A stretch of DNA of 64,000 bases from Microbacteriaceae bacterium VKM Ac-2855 (lineage in GTDB: Bacteria > Actinomycetota > Actinomycetes > Actinomycetales > Microbacteriaceae): NCBI GenBank assembly GCA_013204985.1, contig JABMLG010000002.1, positions 124,001-188,000 on the forward strand. The letters are read 5' to 3'. Made by a program: the position numbers and the translations under genes. How positions within the stretch are numbered: position 1 is the stretch's first letter; each line of letters begins with the position of its first letter. The notes below the pieces were generated by a model, which saw nothing but the letters and a program-made list of their open reading frames with translations, was not told the DNA's origin and searched no databases. Below are positions 9,982 to 18,321 of this stretch, piece after piece.

Positions 9982-10135
9982 GACCGCTTCCGTCCCGCGC
10001 CTGAGGCGCCGTAGACCCTGCGATCCCATCACGATTCGCCATCTCTCGATGGTTCGGTGCGGTGCGCGTTCACGGCGGAAGCCCGGCGGGATCCACGCCG
10101 CGGTCCTCGCGGCTCCCTCGCGAAGGGCGGTCCTC

Positions 10136-11821
10136 ATGACTGCGATCCATTCCCGTACGTCCGCACCCACCGTCGCCGTCGATCATCTCCGAGCCGTCGG
10201 CGTCAGTCACGGATACGGCGATCGCCGTGTCCTCGCCGATGTGGAGCTCGTCGTCGCTCCGGGTCGACGCATCGGCCTGATCGGCGAGAACGGCGCCGGT
10301 AAATCGACGCTGCTGCGCGTGCTGGCCGGCGTCGAACGCCCTGAACGGGGCGAGGTCCAGCGGCCGCGGCGCACCGGCCTGTTGTGGCAGGAGCCACCGC
10401 TCACGTCGACGGCCACGGTCGACGACGTCTTCGAGCGCGAGCTCACCGAGCTGCGGGCGATCGAGGGCGAACTCGAAGCGGCGGCCGTTGCGCTCGCCGA
10501 CCCGGATCCGGCGGCGGAGCGCCGGTACCAGAACGCGCTCGCGGCCGCGGAGGCCGCGGACATCTGGGGCATCGACACCCGTCGAGCGACTCTGGCTGCC
10601 GGTTTCGGAGTGGCGGAACTCGACCGACGGCGCACCCTCGACAGCCTCTCGGGCGGCCAGCGCTCGCGTGTCACGCTTGCCGCCCTTCTGCTCGGTCGCC
10701 CGGACGCTCTGCTGCTGGACGAGCCGACGAACCACCTCGACGACGAAGCGATCGAGACGTTGAGCGAGGAGCTGCGCAGCTGGCGGGGTCCGGTACTGTT
10801 CGCCAGCCACGACCGCGCCTTCCTCGACGCGGTCGCGACCGGTCTCGCTGATCTCGACCCGACCGTTGCGGGTGGTGTGGCGATGTTCGGCTCCGGTGCC
10901 GAGACCGGCGTCTACACGCGCCTGCTGCAGCACAAGGCGGCCGAGCGTGTGCGATGGGAGCAGCGGTACCGTGCCGAGCAGGACGAGCTCGAGAGGTTGC
11001 GCGACTCCGTGGACGTCACGTCGCGGCGTGTCGGTCACGCCAAGCCGATGGCCGATCGGAACAAGATGTCGTACGGCACCATCGGCAATCGCGTGCAGGG
11101 CCAGATCAGCCGCCGGGTCCGAAACGCGCGGAACCGGCTCGATGAGCTGAGCGGCACCACGATCCCGGAGCCGCCGGAGCCACTGCACTTCGGCGGCCTG
11201 CCGCACGGTTTCGCGGCACCGGCCGATCCGGGCCCGATCCTGCAGGTGCGCAGCGCGGTGGTCGAGGGCCGGTTGTCCGTCGACGGCCTCACCGTCGCAC
11301 CGGATGCGCGCCTCCTGGTGACCGGCCCGAACGGCGCCGGCAAGTCGACGCTTCTCGCTCTGCTCGCCGGAGCGCTGCGACCGGATGCGGGGGAGGTGCT
11401 GCGCCGTCGGGGCGCGCGGATCGGCCTGCTGCAGCAGGATGTCGCCTTCGCCGAGCCGCAGCGCACTCCGCGGCAGCAGTACGAGCGGGTACTCGGTGAA
11501 CGCCGCGCCGAGGCGGTACCGCTGCGCTCGCTCGGCCTGATCGCTCCCGGCGACCTCGATCGCCCCCTCGGGACCCTCTCGGTGGGGCAGCGTCGCCGCT
11601 TCGCCTTGGCTCTCGTGATCGCTCGCCCACCGCACCTGTTCCTCCTCGACGAGCCCGGCAACCACCTCTCGCTCGCGCTGGCGACGGAGTTGGAGGAGGC
11701 GCTCGGTGGCTACCCCGGTGCCGTCGTCGTCGCCAGCCACGACCGCTGGACCGGTTCGCACTGGCACGGCGAATCGCTCGAAGTGTCGAAGGGGGAGGTC
11801 ACCGGTACTGCCGCATATTAG
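10136..11821 (+). CDS. ABC-F ribosome-associated ATPase, antibiotic-resistance type
   Basis: A 561-residue protein with two nucleotide-binding domains and no membrane segment. Domain 1 has Walker A GENGAGKST (50-58), signature LSGGQRS (171-177) and Walker B LLLDEPTNH. An interdomain linker spans about 245-345, with the basic stretch HAKPMADRNKMSYGTIGNRV. Domain 2 has GPNGAGKST (397-405), a weaker signature LSVGQ (481-485) and LLDEPGNHLS, where Gly replaces the usual Thr. The long linker and layout suit ribosome-protection proteins that displace macrolides, lincosamides, streptogramins or pleuromutilins; housekeeping EttA-like function is less likely. The ATG at 10136 follows GAAGGGCGG; an upstream in-frame GTG or ATG would prepend non-conserved residues. 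Confidence 0.85.
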   Translation: MTAIHSRTSAPTVAVDHLRAVGVSHGYGDRRVLADVELVVAPGRRIGLIGENGAGKSTLLRVLAGVERPERGEVQRPRRTGLLWQEPPLTSTATVDDVFERELTELRAIEGELEAAAVALADPDPAAERRYQNALAAAEAADIWGIDTRRATLAAGFGVAELDRRRTLDSLSGGQRSRVTLAALLLGRPDALLLDEPTNHLDDEAIETLSEELRSWRGPVLFASHDRAFLDAVATGLADLDPTVAGGVAMFGSGAETGVYTRLLQHKAAERVRWEQRYRAEQDELERLRDSVDVTSRRVGHAKPMADRNKMSYGTIGNRVQGQISRRVRNARNRLDELSGTTIPEPPEPLHFGGLPHGFAAPADPGPILQVRSAVVEGRLSVDGLTVAPDARLLVTGPNGAGKSTLLALLAGALRPDAGEVLRRRGARIGLLQQDVAFAEPQRTPRQQYERVLGERRAEAVPLRSLGLIAPGDLDRPLGTLSVGQRRRFALALVIARPPHLFLLDEPGNHLSLALATELEEALGGYPGAVVVASHDRWTGSHWHGESLEVSKGEVTGTAAY

Positions 11822-11834
11822 AAACTGTGTTCTA
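11819..11834. promoter_or_regulatory. LexA-like box overlapping the promoter of the radical SAM gene
   Basis: TAGAAACTGTGTTCTA matches the actinobacterial SOS box TCGAAC-N4-GTTCGA at nine of twelve defined positions and sits within the larger palindrome TTAGAA-N6-TTCTAA (11818-11835). It lies 10-25 bases before the next start and overlaps a possible -10 (TCTAAT, 11831-11836). DNA-damage control would fit a spore-photoproduct-lyase-like protein, but the match is imperfect. Confidence 0.4.
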
Positions 11835-11843
11835 ATGGGGGTC

Positions 11844-12962
11844 ATGCGATGGAGTAGTCAAGAGGTCGCGGCGACCGACGAACAGGCGCTGCCGGGCCTC
11901 GCCCGGTTGAACAACCTCGTCCGCACCGTGCGGACGCCGGAGTTCGACGGCATCACCTTCTACGAGGTGCTCGCGAAATCCGCGCTGAACAAGGTGCCGA
12001 CCGGTTCGGGGATGCCCTTCGGGTGGACGATCAATCCGATGCGCGGATGCACGCACGCCTGCACCTACTGCTTCGCCCGCCCCACGCACGAGTACCTCGA
12101 ACTCGATGCGGGCCGCGACTTCGATACGCAGATCGTGGTGAAGGTGAACGTCGCCGAGGTGCTCGAGCGCGAATTGACGAAGCCGAGCTGGGGGCGTCAC
12201 CCGGTCGCCCTCGGTACCAACACCGATCCCTATCAGCGCGCCGAGGGGCGGTACCGGTTGATGCCGGGGATCATCGCCGCGCTCGCCGCCTCCGGCACGC
12301 CGCTGTCGATCCTCACCAAGGGCAGTCTGATGCGGCGCGATCTCGCCCTGCTCTCGGAGGCGGCCGACCACGTCCCGGTCGATCTCGCGGTCTCGATCGC
12401 TGTGTACGACGAAGAGCTCGGTCGCTCGGTCGAGCCGGGTGCTCCGAGCGCCGCGGCGCGACTCGCCACCGTCTCGGCGATCCGCGAGGCCGGGATGTCG
12501 TGCTCCGTGTTCCTGATGCCGATCCTGCCGTTCTTGACCGACACGCGCGCGCACCTCGACGAGGCGCTGCGGGCGTGCCGCGCCGCGGGGGCGTCGTCCG
12601 TGATGTACACGGCTCTGTACCTCAAGCCCGGGGTCAAGGAGTGGTACTTCCGGTGGTTGGCCCAGGAGCATCCGGAGCATCTCGACCGCTACCGCTCCAT
12701 GTACCCCGGCCGTGCGGCGAACGCGCCCCAGGAGTATCGACGCTGGCTCTCTGCACGGATCGCGCCGCTGATGCGCGCTCACGGTCTCGAGCGAGGCGAG
12801 GAGGACCCGGTCACGGGCGGCATCCGCTCAAGCGTTCTGAGCAAGCTGGGCGGCGTCGACGGCGACCGGCGGCCGATCCGGCTCGATGGCGACATCGCTC
12901 ACGAGCTCAACGCGGATTTCGCCGCCGGACTCACCACACTGGGGCAGCCCACGCTCTTCTGA
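11844..12962 (+). CDS. Rv2578c-family radical SAM protein
   Basis: A 372-residue radical SAM enzyme resembling the SplB-like mycobacterial protein Rv2578c. The iron-sulfur cluster motif is C69-HAx-C73-TY-C76 within MRGCTHACTYCFARPTHEYL, followed by the conserved ALGTNTDPYQRAEGRY stretch. No intein is present, unlike in M. tuberculosis. The start is either ATG 11844 (MRWSSQ, the family's usual beginning) or the in-frame ATG at 11835; the short leader suggests initiation at or near the mRNA 5' end. The chemical role is not established; relation to photoproduct lyases suggests nucleic-acid repair. It follows the ABC-F gene by 22 bases but has its own possible promoter. Confidence 0.88.
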   Translation: MRWSSQEVAATDEQALPGLARLNNLVRTVRTPEFDGITFYEVLAKSALNKVPTGSGMPFGWTINPMRGCTHACTYCFARPTHEYLELDAGRDFDTQIVVKVNVAEVLERELTKPSWGRHPVALGTNTDPYQRAEGRYRLMPGIIAALAASGTPLSILTKGSLMRRDLALLSEAADHVPVDLAVSIAVYDEELGRSVEPGAPSAAARLATVSAIREAGMSCSVFLMPILPFLTDTRAHLDEALRACRAAGASSVMYTALYLKPGVKEWYFRWLAQEHPEHLDRYRSMYPGRAANAPQEYRRWLSARIAPLMRAHGLERGEEDPVTGGIRSSVLSKLGGVDGDRRPIRLDGDIAHELNADFAAGLTTLGQPTLF

Positions 12963-13060
12963 ACGGCGCTCGACGTCGCACCCCCGTATGATGAGCGCGA
13001 ACGGGTACCGCCGTCGAGGCGAGGCGCCCACGATCCTCATTGCGCGTACGGGGGCACGTG

Positions 13061-14278
13061 ATGTCTGAGCTGCCGACACCGGATACGGACTCCTCCGTCG
13101 TCGCGCGCGCCGTCGCGGCCGGGGCCCGCGTCGTCGCCTGCGTGTGCGTGCTCGTACCGGCTGCCGCCCTCGCCATCCGTTCGGCGTCGTTCGGGGGCCC
13201 GCCCGCCGGCCTGCTCGGGGTGGCCGCCGTGTTCGCGATGGTGCTCCTGATGATCCGGATGCCATGGCGGCGGGTGCACGTGATCAGCGGGCTGTACGTG
13301 CTGGCCGGATGCGTCGCGATCGTCGGTTACGTGCAGTCGACGGCGACGCTCCAGTCGGGGGCGAACCGGTACTTCCTCACCATGATCGAGGTGGGGGTGC
13401 TCCTGGTCGGCGCCGCCCAGCGGCGCACGATCGCCGCTATCGTCTGGGTCAGTGCGGGGCTCATCGCCGGCGAGCTCACCCGCGGCGTCACGCTCGCCGC
13501 GGCGGGACAGGTCTACAGCGCCGATCTCGTCCTGCTGGTCGGCTTCGCGCTCGCGGTCGGGGTTCTGCTCGCCGCGGCCCGCAGCCACCGCATCGCCCGC
13601 ACTATGCAGGTGTCGTTGCAGAGCGCCGCCCGCGAGGACGAGATGTCGCACGTACGCCGCACGATGGAGCTGCAGGCCACCGCCTTCATGCACGACACCG
13701 TGCTCGGTCACCTCGCGGCGATCTCGGCGGCGGAGCCCGGCGCGCTGACCGAGCACGCACGGACGCAGATCTCGCGCGACATCGCCCTGCTCCTGGGCCG
13801 CCACTGGCTCGTCGATGCCGATCGGCACGATCCGGCAGTCGGCAGCTGGGAGGATTCCCCGGTGCGCGCGGCGATCGCGGAGGTGCACGGCAGCGATTTC
13901 GAGGTCACCATCTCGGGCGATCTGGGAGCGGTCGAGCGCGTGAGCGTCGAGCAGGAGAACGCGCTCGCTCTCGCCACACGGCAATCGCTCGTGAACGCTC
14001 AGAAGCACGCGCAGACCTCGGGCGCGGAGGTGGTGCTGCTCGCATCCCGCGATGCGGTCACCGTGATGGTGATCGATGACGGAGTCGGTTTCGATCCCGA
14101 GGCCACCCCCGCTGACAGGTTCGGTGTGAGCCACTCGATCCGTGGACGCGTCGAGGCGGTCGGTGGAACCGTGGCCATCTGGTCGAGCATCGGCGCCGGC
14201 ACCTCGGTCGTGATGTCGGTTCCGGTCGACGTCGAAGTGAGCGAGCCGGCCGGACCCGCGTCGGAGGCGCAGCCGTGA
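13061..14278 (+). CDS. NarL-type sensor histidine kinase
   Basis: A 405-residue membrane kinase. Hydrophobic segments occupy roughly residues 20-170 (five or six helices), then a helical dimerisation region carries H211 in FMHDTVLGHLAAIS, and an ATPase domain follows with N312 (SLVNAQKH), DDGVGFD (339-345) and GAGTSV. No extracytoplasmic sensor domain is visible, so it may sense within the membrane. The ATG at 13061 has GGGGG six bases upstream; a TTG at 13040 is a weaker alternative. Its stop overlaps the next gene's GTG start (GTGA), and a response regulator follows, making a three-gene signalling operon. A strong -10 (TATGAT, 12987-12992) lies upstream. Confidence 0.85.
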   Translation: MSELPTPDTDSSVVARAVAAGARVVACVCVLVPAAALAIRSASFGGPPAGLLGVAAVFAMVLLMIRMPWRRVHVISGLYVLAGCVAIVGYVQSTATLQSGANRYFLTMIEVGVLLVGAAQRRTIAAIVWVSAGLIAGELTRGVTLAAAGQVYSADLVLLVGFALAVGVLLAAARSHRIARTMQVSLQSAAREDEMSHVRRTMELQATAFMHDTVLGHLAAISAAEPGALTEHARTQISRDIALLLGRHWLVDADRHDPAVGSWEDSPVRAAIAEVHGSDFEVTISGDLGAVERVSVEQENALALATRQSLVNAQKHAQTSGAEVVLLASRDAVTVMVIDDGVGFDPEATPADRFGVSHSIRGRVEAVGGTVAIWSSIGAGTSVVMSVPVDVEVSEPAGPASEAQP

Positions 14279-15474
14279 ACGGCCGCGAGCGTTCGCCACA
14301 GCGACTCGATCCCCTCGGCGCGTTGGACGCCTGGCCCGTTGCGGTCCTCTGCGCGCTGATGGGCTCGCTGGGCGCGGTGGCGTCGACGGTCGCGGCCTGG
14401 TCCGACGAGAGGCCGTTGTGGCTCGTGGCGGCCGCCTCGCTCGCCACGGTGGCGGCGATGGTGATCACGGTGCTGCACGCGCACCCGTCGCGTGCACCGT
14501 TCTCGCGGGGGTGGTTCCTCGCCGCAGTGGCGCTGGCGACGATCGGCGCCGCCGGTTCGGCGGCGGCCGAGTCGCACATGCCGTCGGTGACGATGTGGGG
14601 TCCGTACGCGCTGGCGCTGTTCTTCGTCGCCGTCGCGTCGTACCGGTCCAGTCGCACTCTCATCGTGTGCGGCTCGGCGGCGACGGCGATCATTCTCGCG
14701 ACCGCGTTCATCAGGATCGAGCTCGCCGGCGACCGATTCACCGGTGTTCTGCTCGCGGCTCTCGTGGCGAGCTCTCCAGTGCTCGGTGCCTCCCTGGGAG
14801 CTGCCGCCTACTCCCGTTCCTACGTCCGCGATGTGGCGCAGTGGCGCGAACGCGCGGCGCGCGAGGCGAAGGATTTCGCGCTCGAGCAGCACGAGCGCCT
14901 CGCCGCGGACGTACACGAGAACGTGCTCGGTGTACTCAATCGCGAGATGCTGCCGTTCTTCCGTCGCCTGCTCGAGAAGGATGCGATCGTCGAGGACGAC
15001 TCCGAGAACGCGCGATCGATCGCCGACGCGGTGCGCCGGATCGTCGTGGCCGAGAACGACCGCAGCTGGCTCGACCACGTGCTGGTGCGCGAGTGGAGTA
15101 CGCGCGCCGAGGCGGCGGATCCGAAGACTTTCGTGCACGATCCCGAGCGGATCGTCGATGAGATCGAAGGTGCCGCCCGGGCCGCTCTCATCGCCTACGT
15201 GATCCTCGTCGTGCGCCGCGGATCCGGTACCGCCTCCGCCAGAACCTCCGCCAGCACCCCCGACGGCTCGGGGCTGCGGGTGATCGCGCGGACCGACGGG
15301 CACCGGCGCACGCTCGAGATCGTCGTGGATGCGAGGGTCTTCCGCGGCGACGGCCGAGCCGAACTGCGCCCGTACCTCAGCGTGTTGTACGCCGCGTTCG
15401 ACGAGGTCGCGATCATCCGGGCCGGCGAACGCCTGACGCTAAGGTTGACCTATGGTCACCCGAACGATCGGTGA
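14275..15474 (+). CDS. Membrane protein resembling a histidine kinase that lacks the ATPase boxes
   Basis: A 399-residue protein whose N-terminal part (about 20-180) has paired hydrophobic helices like the preceding kinase. It then has a helical stretch with H214 in LAADVHENVLGVLNRE, similar to the kinase phosphorylation box. After that I cannot find the N or G boxes of a HATPase; the C-terminal 120 residues read as a degenerate domain ending in VAIIRAGERLTLRLTYG. It is translationally coupled to the kinase gene before it (GTGA) and overlaps the response-regulator gene by 23 bases. It may be a pseudokinase partner, a phosphotransfer protein or a signal sensor. Function unproven. Confidence 0.75.
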   Translation: MNGRERSPQRLDPLGALDAWPVAVLCALMGSLGAVASTVAAWSDERPLWLVAAASLATVAAMVITVLHAHPSRAPFSRGWFLAAVALATIGAAGSAAAESHMPSVTMWGPYALALFFVAVASYRSSRTLIVCGSAATAIILATAFIRIELAGDRFTGVLLAALVASSPVLGASLGAAAYSRSYVRDVAQWRERAAREAKDFALEQHERLAADVHENVLGVLNREMLPFFRRLLEKDAIVEDDSENARSIADAVRRIVVAENDRSWLDHVLVREWSTRAEAADPKTFVHDPERIVDEIEGAARAALIAYVILVVRRGSGTASARTSASTPDGSGLRVIARTDGHRRTLEIVVDARVFRGDGRAELRPYLSVLYAAFDEVAIIRAGERLTLRLTYGHPNDR

Positions 15475-16183
15475 CGGGGGGCCCGACGGGCCCGCCGAGC
15501 AGCACCAAACGGACACCGTCGCCGACGCCGAGAACCCCGGATCCACGCGGGTGCGTCTGGCGTTGCTGGACGACCACGAGCTGCTCCTGGACAGCATGAG
15601 CAGCTGGATCACGACGAACGCGACCGACTTCGATCTCGTGGTCAGCGCCGGTACCTGGATGGATCTCGTCACCAGCACGGCCTTCCCCACGCAGCTGGTG
15701 ATCATGGACCTGCAATTGCGCGAGCCGATCTCGATCGAGGCCCGCATCCGCACCTGCCGCGCAGCCGGGGCGACGGTGATCGTGCTGTCGGCGGTCGACG
15801 ACGACCGCGACCGGGAGCGCGCTCTGCGCGCCGGTGCCGCCGCGTATCTGGTGAAGTCGTCGCCGATGCGCGAGGTCCTCGACCGTGCTCGCTCGGTGAT
15901 GGGCGTCGGCGGAACGGGCGACACGACGACGCAGTGGCGTCCGTTGCCGATCGGAGCCCCCACGCTCGTGCGGCCCAAGCTCAGCAGCGGCGAGTTGGAA
16001 GCGCTGCGACTGTACGTCGCGGGTGCGACCACCGGTGACGTCGCGGTGAAGATGAACGTGCAGTACGAGACGGTCAAGACCTATCTGCGCCGGGTGCGCG
16101 AGAAATACGCGAAGGTGGGCCGACCCGCGAGCAAGAAGTCGGACCTCATCCGCCGCGCCGCCGAGGACGGTCTGCTCAAGTGA
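15452..16183 (+). CDS. NarL/FixJ-family response regulator
   Basis: A 243-residue regulator. After a variable 32-residue N-terminus, the receiver domain shows acidic D40-D41, phospho-acceptor D86 (VIMDLQL), S113 (VIVLSAVDD) and K135 (AYLVKSS). The C-terminal domain (about 175-243) is a LuxR-type helix-turn-helix (KLSSGELEALRLYVAGATTG, then YETVKTYLRRVREKY). It should be phosphorylated by the kinase encoded at 13061. The ATG at 15452 follows AAGG by eight or nine bases. Targets are unknown; tdk lies 28 bases downstream and could be co-transcribed. Confidence 0.9.
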   Translation: MVTRTIGDGGPDGPAEQHQTDTVADAENPGSTRVRLALLDDHELLLDSMSSWITTNATDFDLVVSAGTWMDLVTSTAFPTQLVIMDLQLREPISIEARIRTCRAAGATVIVLSAVDDDRDRERALRAGAAAYLVKSSPMREVLDRARSVMGVGGTGDTTTQWRPLPIGAPTLVRPKLSSGELEALRLYVAGATTGDVAVKMNVQYETVKTYLRRVREKYAKVGRPASKKSDLIRRAAEDGLLK

Positions 16184-16211
16184 GGGCCGACGGCCCGAGA
16201 ACGGTGCGCTG

Positions 16212-16820
16212 ATGGCGAAGCTCTATTTCCGGTACGGCGCGATGAACAGCGGGAAGAGCACGTCACTCCTGCAGGCCGCCTACAACTACGAGGAGCGTGG
16301 GCACCGTGTGGTGCTCGCGAAGCCGTCCGTCGACACCAAGGGCGACGACCTGATCGTCTCGCGCCTGGGCGTGCAGCGCGCGGTGGATCTCCTCTTCGGA
16401 GCGCAGGACGACGCGCGCGCCGTCTTCGTGGCAGAGCGCGAGCGGGTGCTCCGGGCCAGCGGACGCGACGTCAGCTGTCTCCTGGTCGATGAGGCGCAGT
16501 TCCTCCCCGAAGCCCAGATCGACGACCTGCTGCGCATCGCGATCCTCGAGGGGGTGCCGGTGATCGCTTACGGCATTCGGACGGACTTCCGCACCGTTGC
16601 TTTCCCGGGGAGCCGGCGTCTGCTGGAGATCGCGCACAGCCTCGAGGAGTTGAAGACGATCTGCCGCTGCGGTCGCAAGGCGATCTTCAACGGTCGCCTC
16701 ATCGATGGTCGTTTCGTCTTCGATGGGGACCAACTGGCCATCGACGGCGTGGAGGTCGGCTACGAGTCCCTCTGCGGCGCCTGTTACCTGCAGGAGAGCG
16801 CCGGTCGGCTCCGCGCCTGA
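16212..16820 (+). CDS. tdk: Thymidine kinase (type II)
   Basis: A 202-residue salvage kinase phosphorylating thymidine with ATP. The P-loop is GAMNSGKST (9-17), Walker B is LLVDEAQF, the substrate lasso region contains VIAYGIRTDFRT, and the structural zinc ligands are in CRC (around 152-154) and CGAC (near residue 190). The length is normal for bacterial TK1-like enzymes. It follows the response-regulator gene by 28 bases, with the ATG at 16212 preceded by weak GAGAACGG. Confidence 0.95.
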   Translation: MAKLYFRYGAMNSGKSTSLLQAAYNYEERGHRVVLAKPSVDTKGDDLIVSRLGVQRAVDLLFGAQDDARAVFVAERERVLRASGRDVSCLLVDEAQFLPEAQIDDLLRIAILEGVPVIAYGIRTDFRTVAFPGSRRLLEIAHSLEELKTICRCGRKAIFNGRLIDGRFVFDGDQLAIDGVEVGYESLCGACYLQESAGRLRA

Positions 16821-17037
16821 AGCGCCCCCCGTTCGGGTGTACCCGACCACTCCGTCATGTGCGCGAAACGGGGGTTGACTATCCTGTCCGCATACGTCGC
16901 TTCCCGTGGACGAGTAGAGGATCGGTGCCCCATGTTGTCTCCCCGGTGCCGTTTCGCCTGGCGCTCGGCCGCTCGGTGTCGGCATCCGCTTCATCTTCGC
17001 CGACCGCTAGAGTGATCGAATGCGTGCGGGGGAAAGC

Positions 17038-18216
17038 GTGAGCAACGCTCAGTACATGGCGATCCGAGTACTCGGCGTCCCCTTCGTCGTTCGTTTCTCG
17101 AGCACCATCGACGAAGCCGATGTCGCTCGGATCGCCGCCTCCTGGTCGCGGTGCATCGTCGTGGACGGCCCGCCCGCCGAGATCGTGATCGACGCCGGAG
17201 TACCGTTGGACGCCGCAGCACCGACCGACCCAGAGTCGGATCGACCCCGCGTGAGCGCCGGCAGCATCGAGCAGCTCGAAGAGACACTGACCTCGACCCT
17301 GACCGTCCGGGCCATCGGCGAACGCCGCTCGGATCTGCTGATGCTGCACGCCTGCGGGCTCGCCGCCCCCGACGGCCGGGTCGTCGCACTGGTGGCCGCG
17401 TCCGGCACCGGAAAGACGACGTCCGCGCGCACGCTCGGTCGTCTCTACGGCTATGTGAGCGACGAGACCGTCGGCATCCGCGCTGACGGATCCGTGGTGC
17501 CGTACGCCAAGCCCCTGTCGGTCAAGCGAGCCGAGGGCGGGCCCAAGCGGCAGATCGCGCCGGATGCCGCCGGGCTGCTGACTCTCGATGACACTCCGTT
17601 GCGCCTGGCGTCGATCGTGCTCCTGGATCGGCGCGATGACATCGACCGATCGACGCTCGAATTCGTGGATCCGCTGGACGCCTTGTGCGAGCTGGTTCCT
17701 CAGACCTCGTACCTGACCGCACGCAAGCGCCCTCTCGTCGAGTTGCTCGAGGCGTTCCAATCGCGCGGAGGAGCCCGGCGCCTCGTCTATTCCGAAGCGG
17801 AGACACTGCCGCCGCTGATCGAGGAGGTGCTCGCCTCTGCGGATACGCCGGCCCCCGCACCCACTCCGGCTGCACTCGATCTCGACGTCGCCGAGGACGA
17901 CGCGCGCCCCGACGTCGCCGCCGTGCGTCGGAGTCGGGTGCACGACGCCGTCGGCGACCCGACAGGAGACATCGTTCTCTTCATCGACAGCACCGTCGTG
18001 CGGCTCGCCGGCATCGGACCGATCGTGTGGCGATCGACCGCGCGCTGGGTACCGATCGACGACGTGGTCGCGGCCGTCATCGCCGTCGTCGGCCGTCCCC
18101 CTGAAGGGATGGACGCGACGGAGCTCGTGCGCGCGACACTGAATGAACTCGCTGATGCTGGAGTCGTCGAGTTGTCCGAGCCCGTCGGAGCCGTCGCCGC
18201 AGCGGCTTCGGCCTGA
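17038..18216 (+). CDS. HprK-like P-loop protein with C-terminal PqqD-like domain
   Basis: A 392-residue cytoplasmic protein. Residues 95-230 resemble HPr-kinase/phosphorylase-type P-loop proteins, with ASGTGKTT (121-128) and an acidic YVSDETVGI strand after it. The C-terminal 75 residues (about 310-385; IVLFIDSTVVRLAGIGPIVW and a helical LVRATLNELADAGVVEL) look like a PqqD/RRE domain, which in other systems holds a substrate peptide. GTG at 17038 is preceded five bases earlier by GGGGG; the ATG at 17020 is an alternative adding six residues. It lies 105 bases before a Wzc-type kinase. It may regulate or modify a component of polysaccharide export. The domain reading is from motifs alone. Confidence 0.65.
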   Translation: MSNAQYMAIRVLGVPFVVRFSSTIDEADVARIAASWSRCIVVDGPPAEIVIDAGVPLDAAAPTDPESDRPRVSAGSIEQLEETLTSTLTVRAIGERRSDLLMLHACGLAAPDGRVVALVAASGTGKTTSARTLGRLYGYVSDETVGIRADGSVVPYAKPLSVKRAEGGPKRQIAPDAAGLLTLDDTPLRLASIVLLDRRDDIDRSTLEFVDPLDALCELVPQTSYLTARKRPLVELLEAFQSRGGARRLVYSEAETLPPLIEEVLASADTPAPAPTPAALDLDVAEDDARPDVAAVRRSRVHDAVGDPTGDIVLFIDSTVVRLAGIGPIVWRSTARWVPIDDVVAAVIAVVGRPPEGMDATELVRATLNELADAGVVELSEPVGAVAAAASA

Positions 18217-18321
18217 GCCGGCCGCCCCCGAACCCATGAAACATGCCTGTGCGACAATTCCAAGGTCGAGAACGACCGATGGTCGCGTGCGCAGACGAAT
18301 CAGTAGAGGAAACTAACGACC

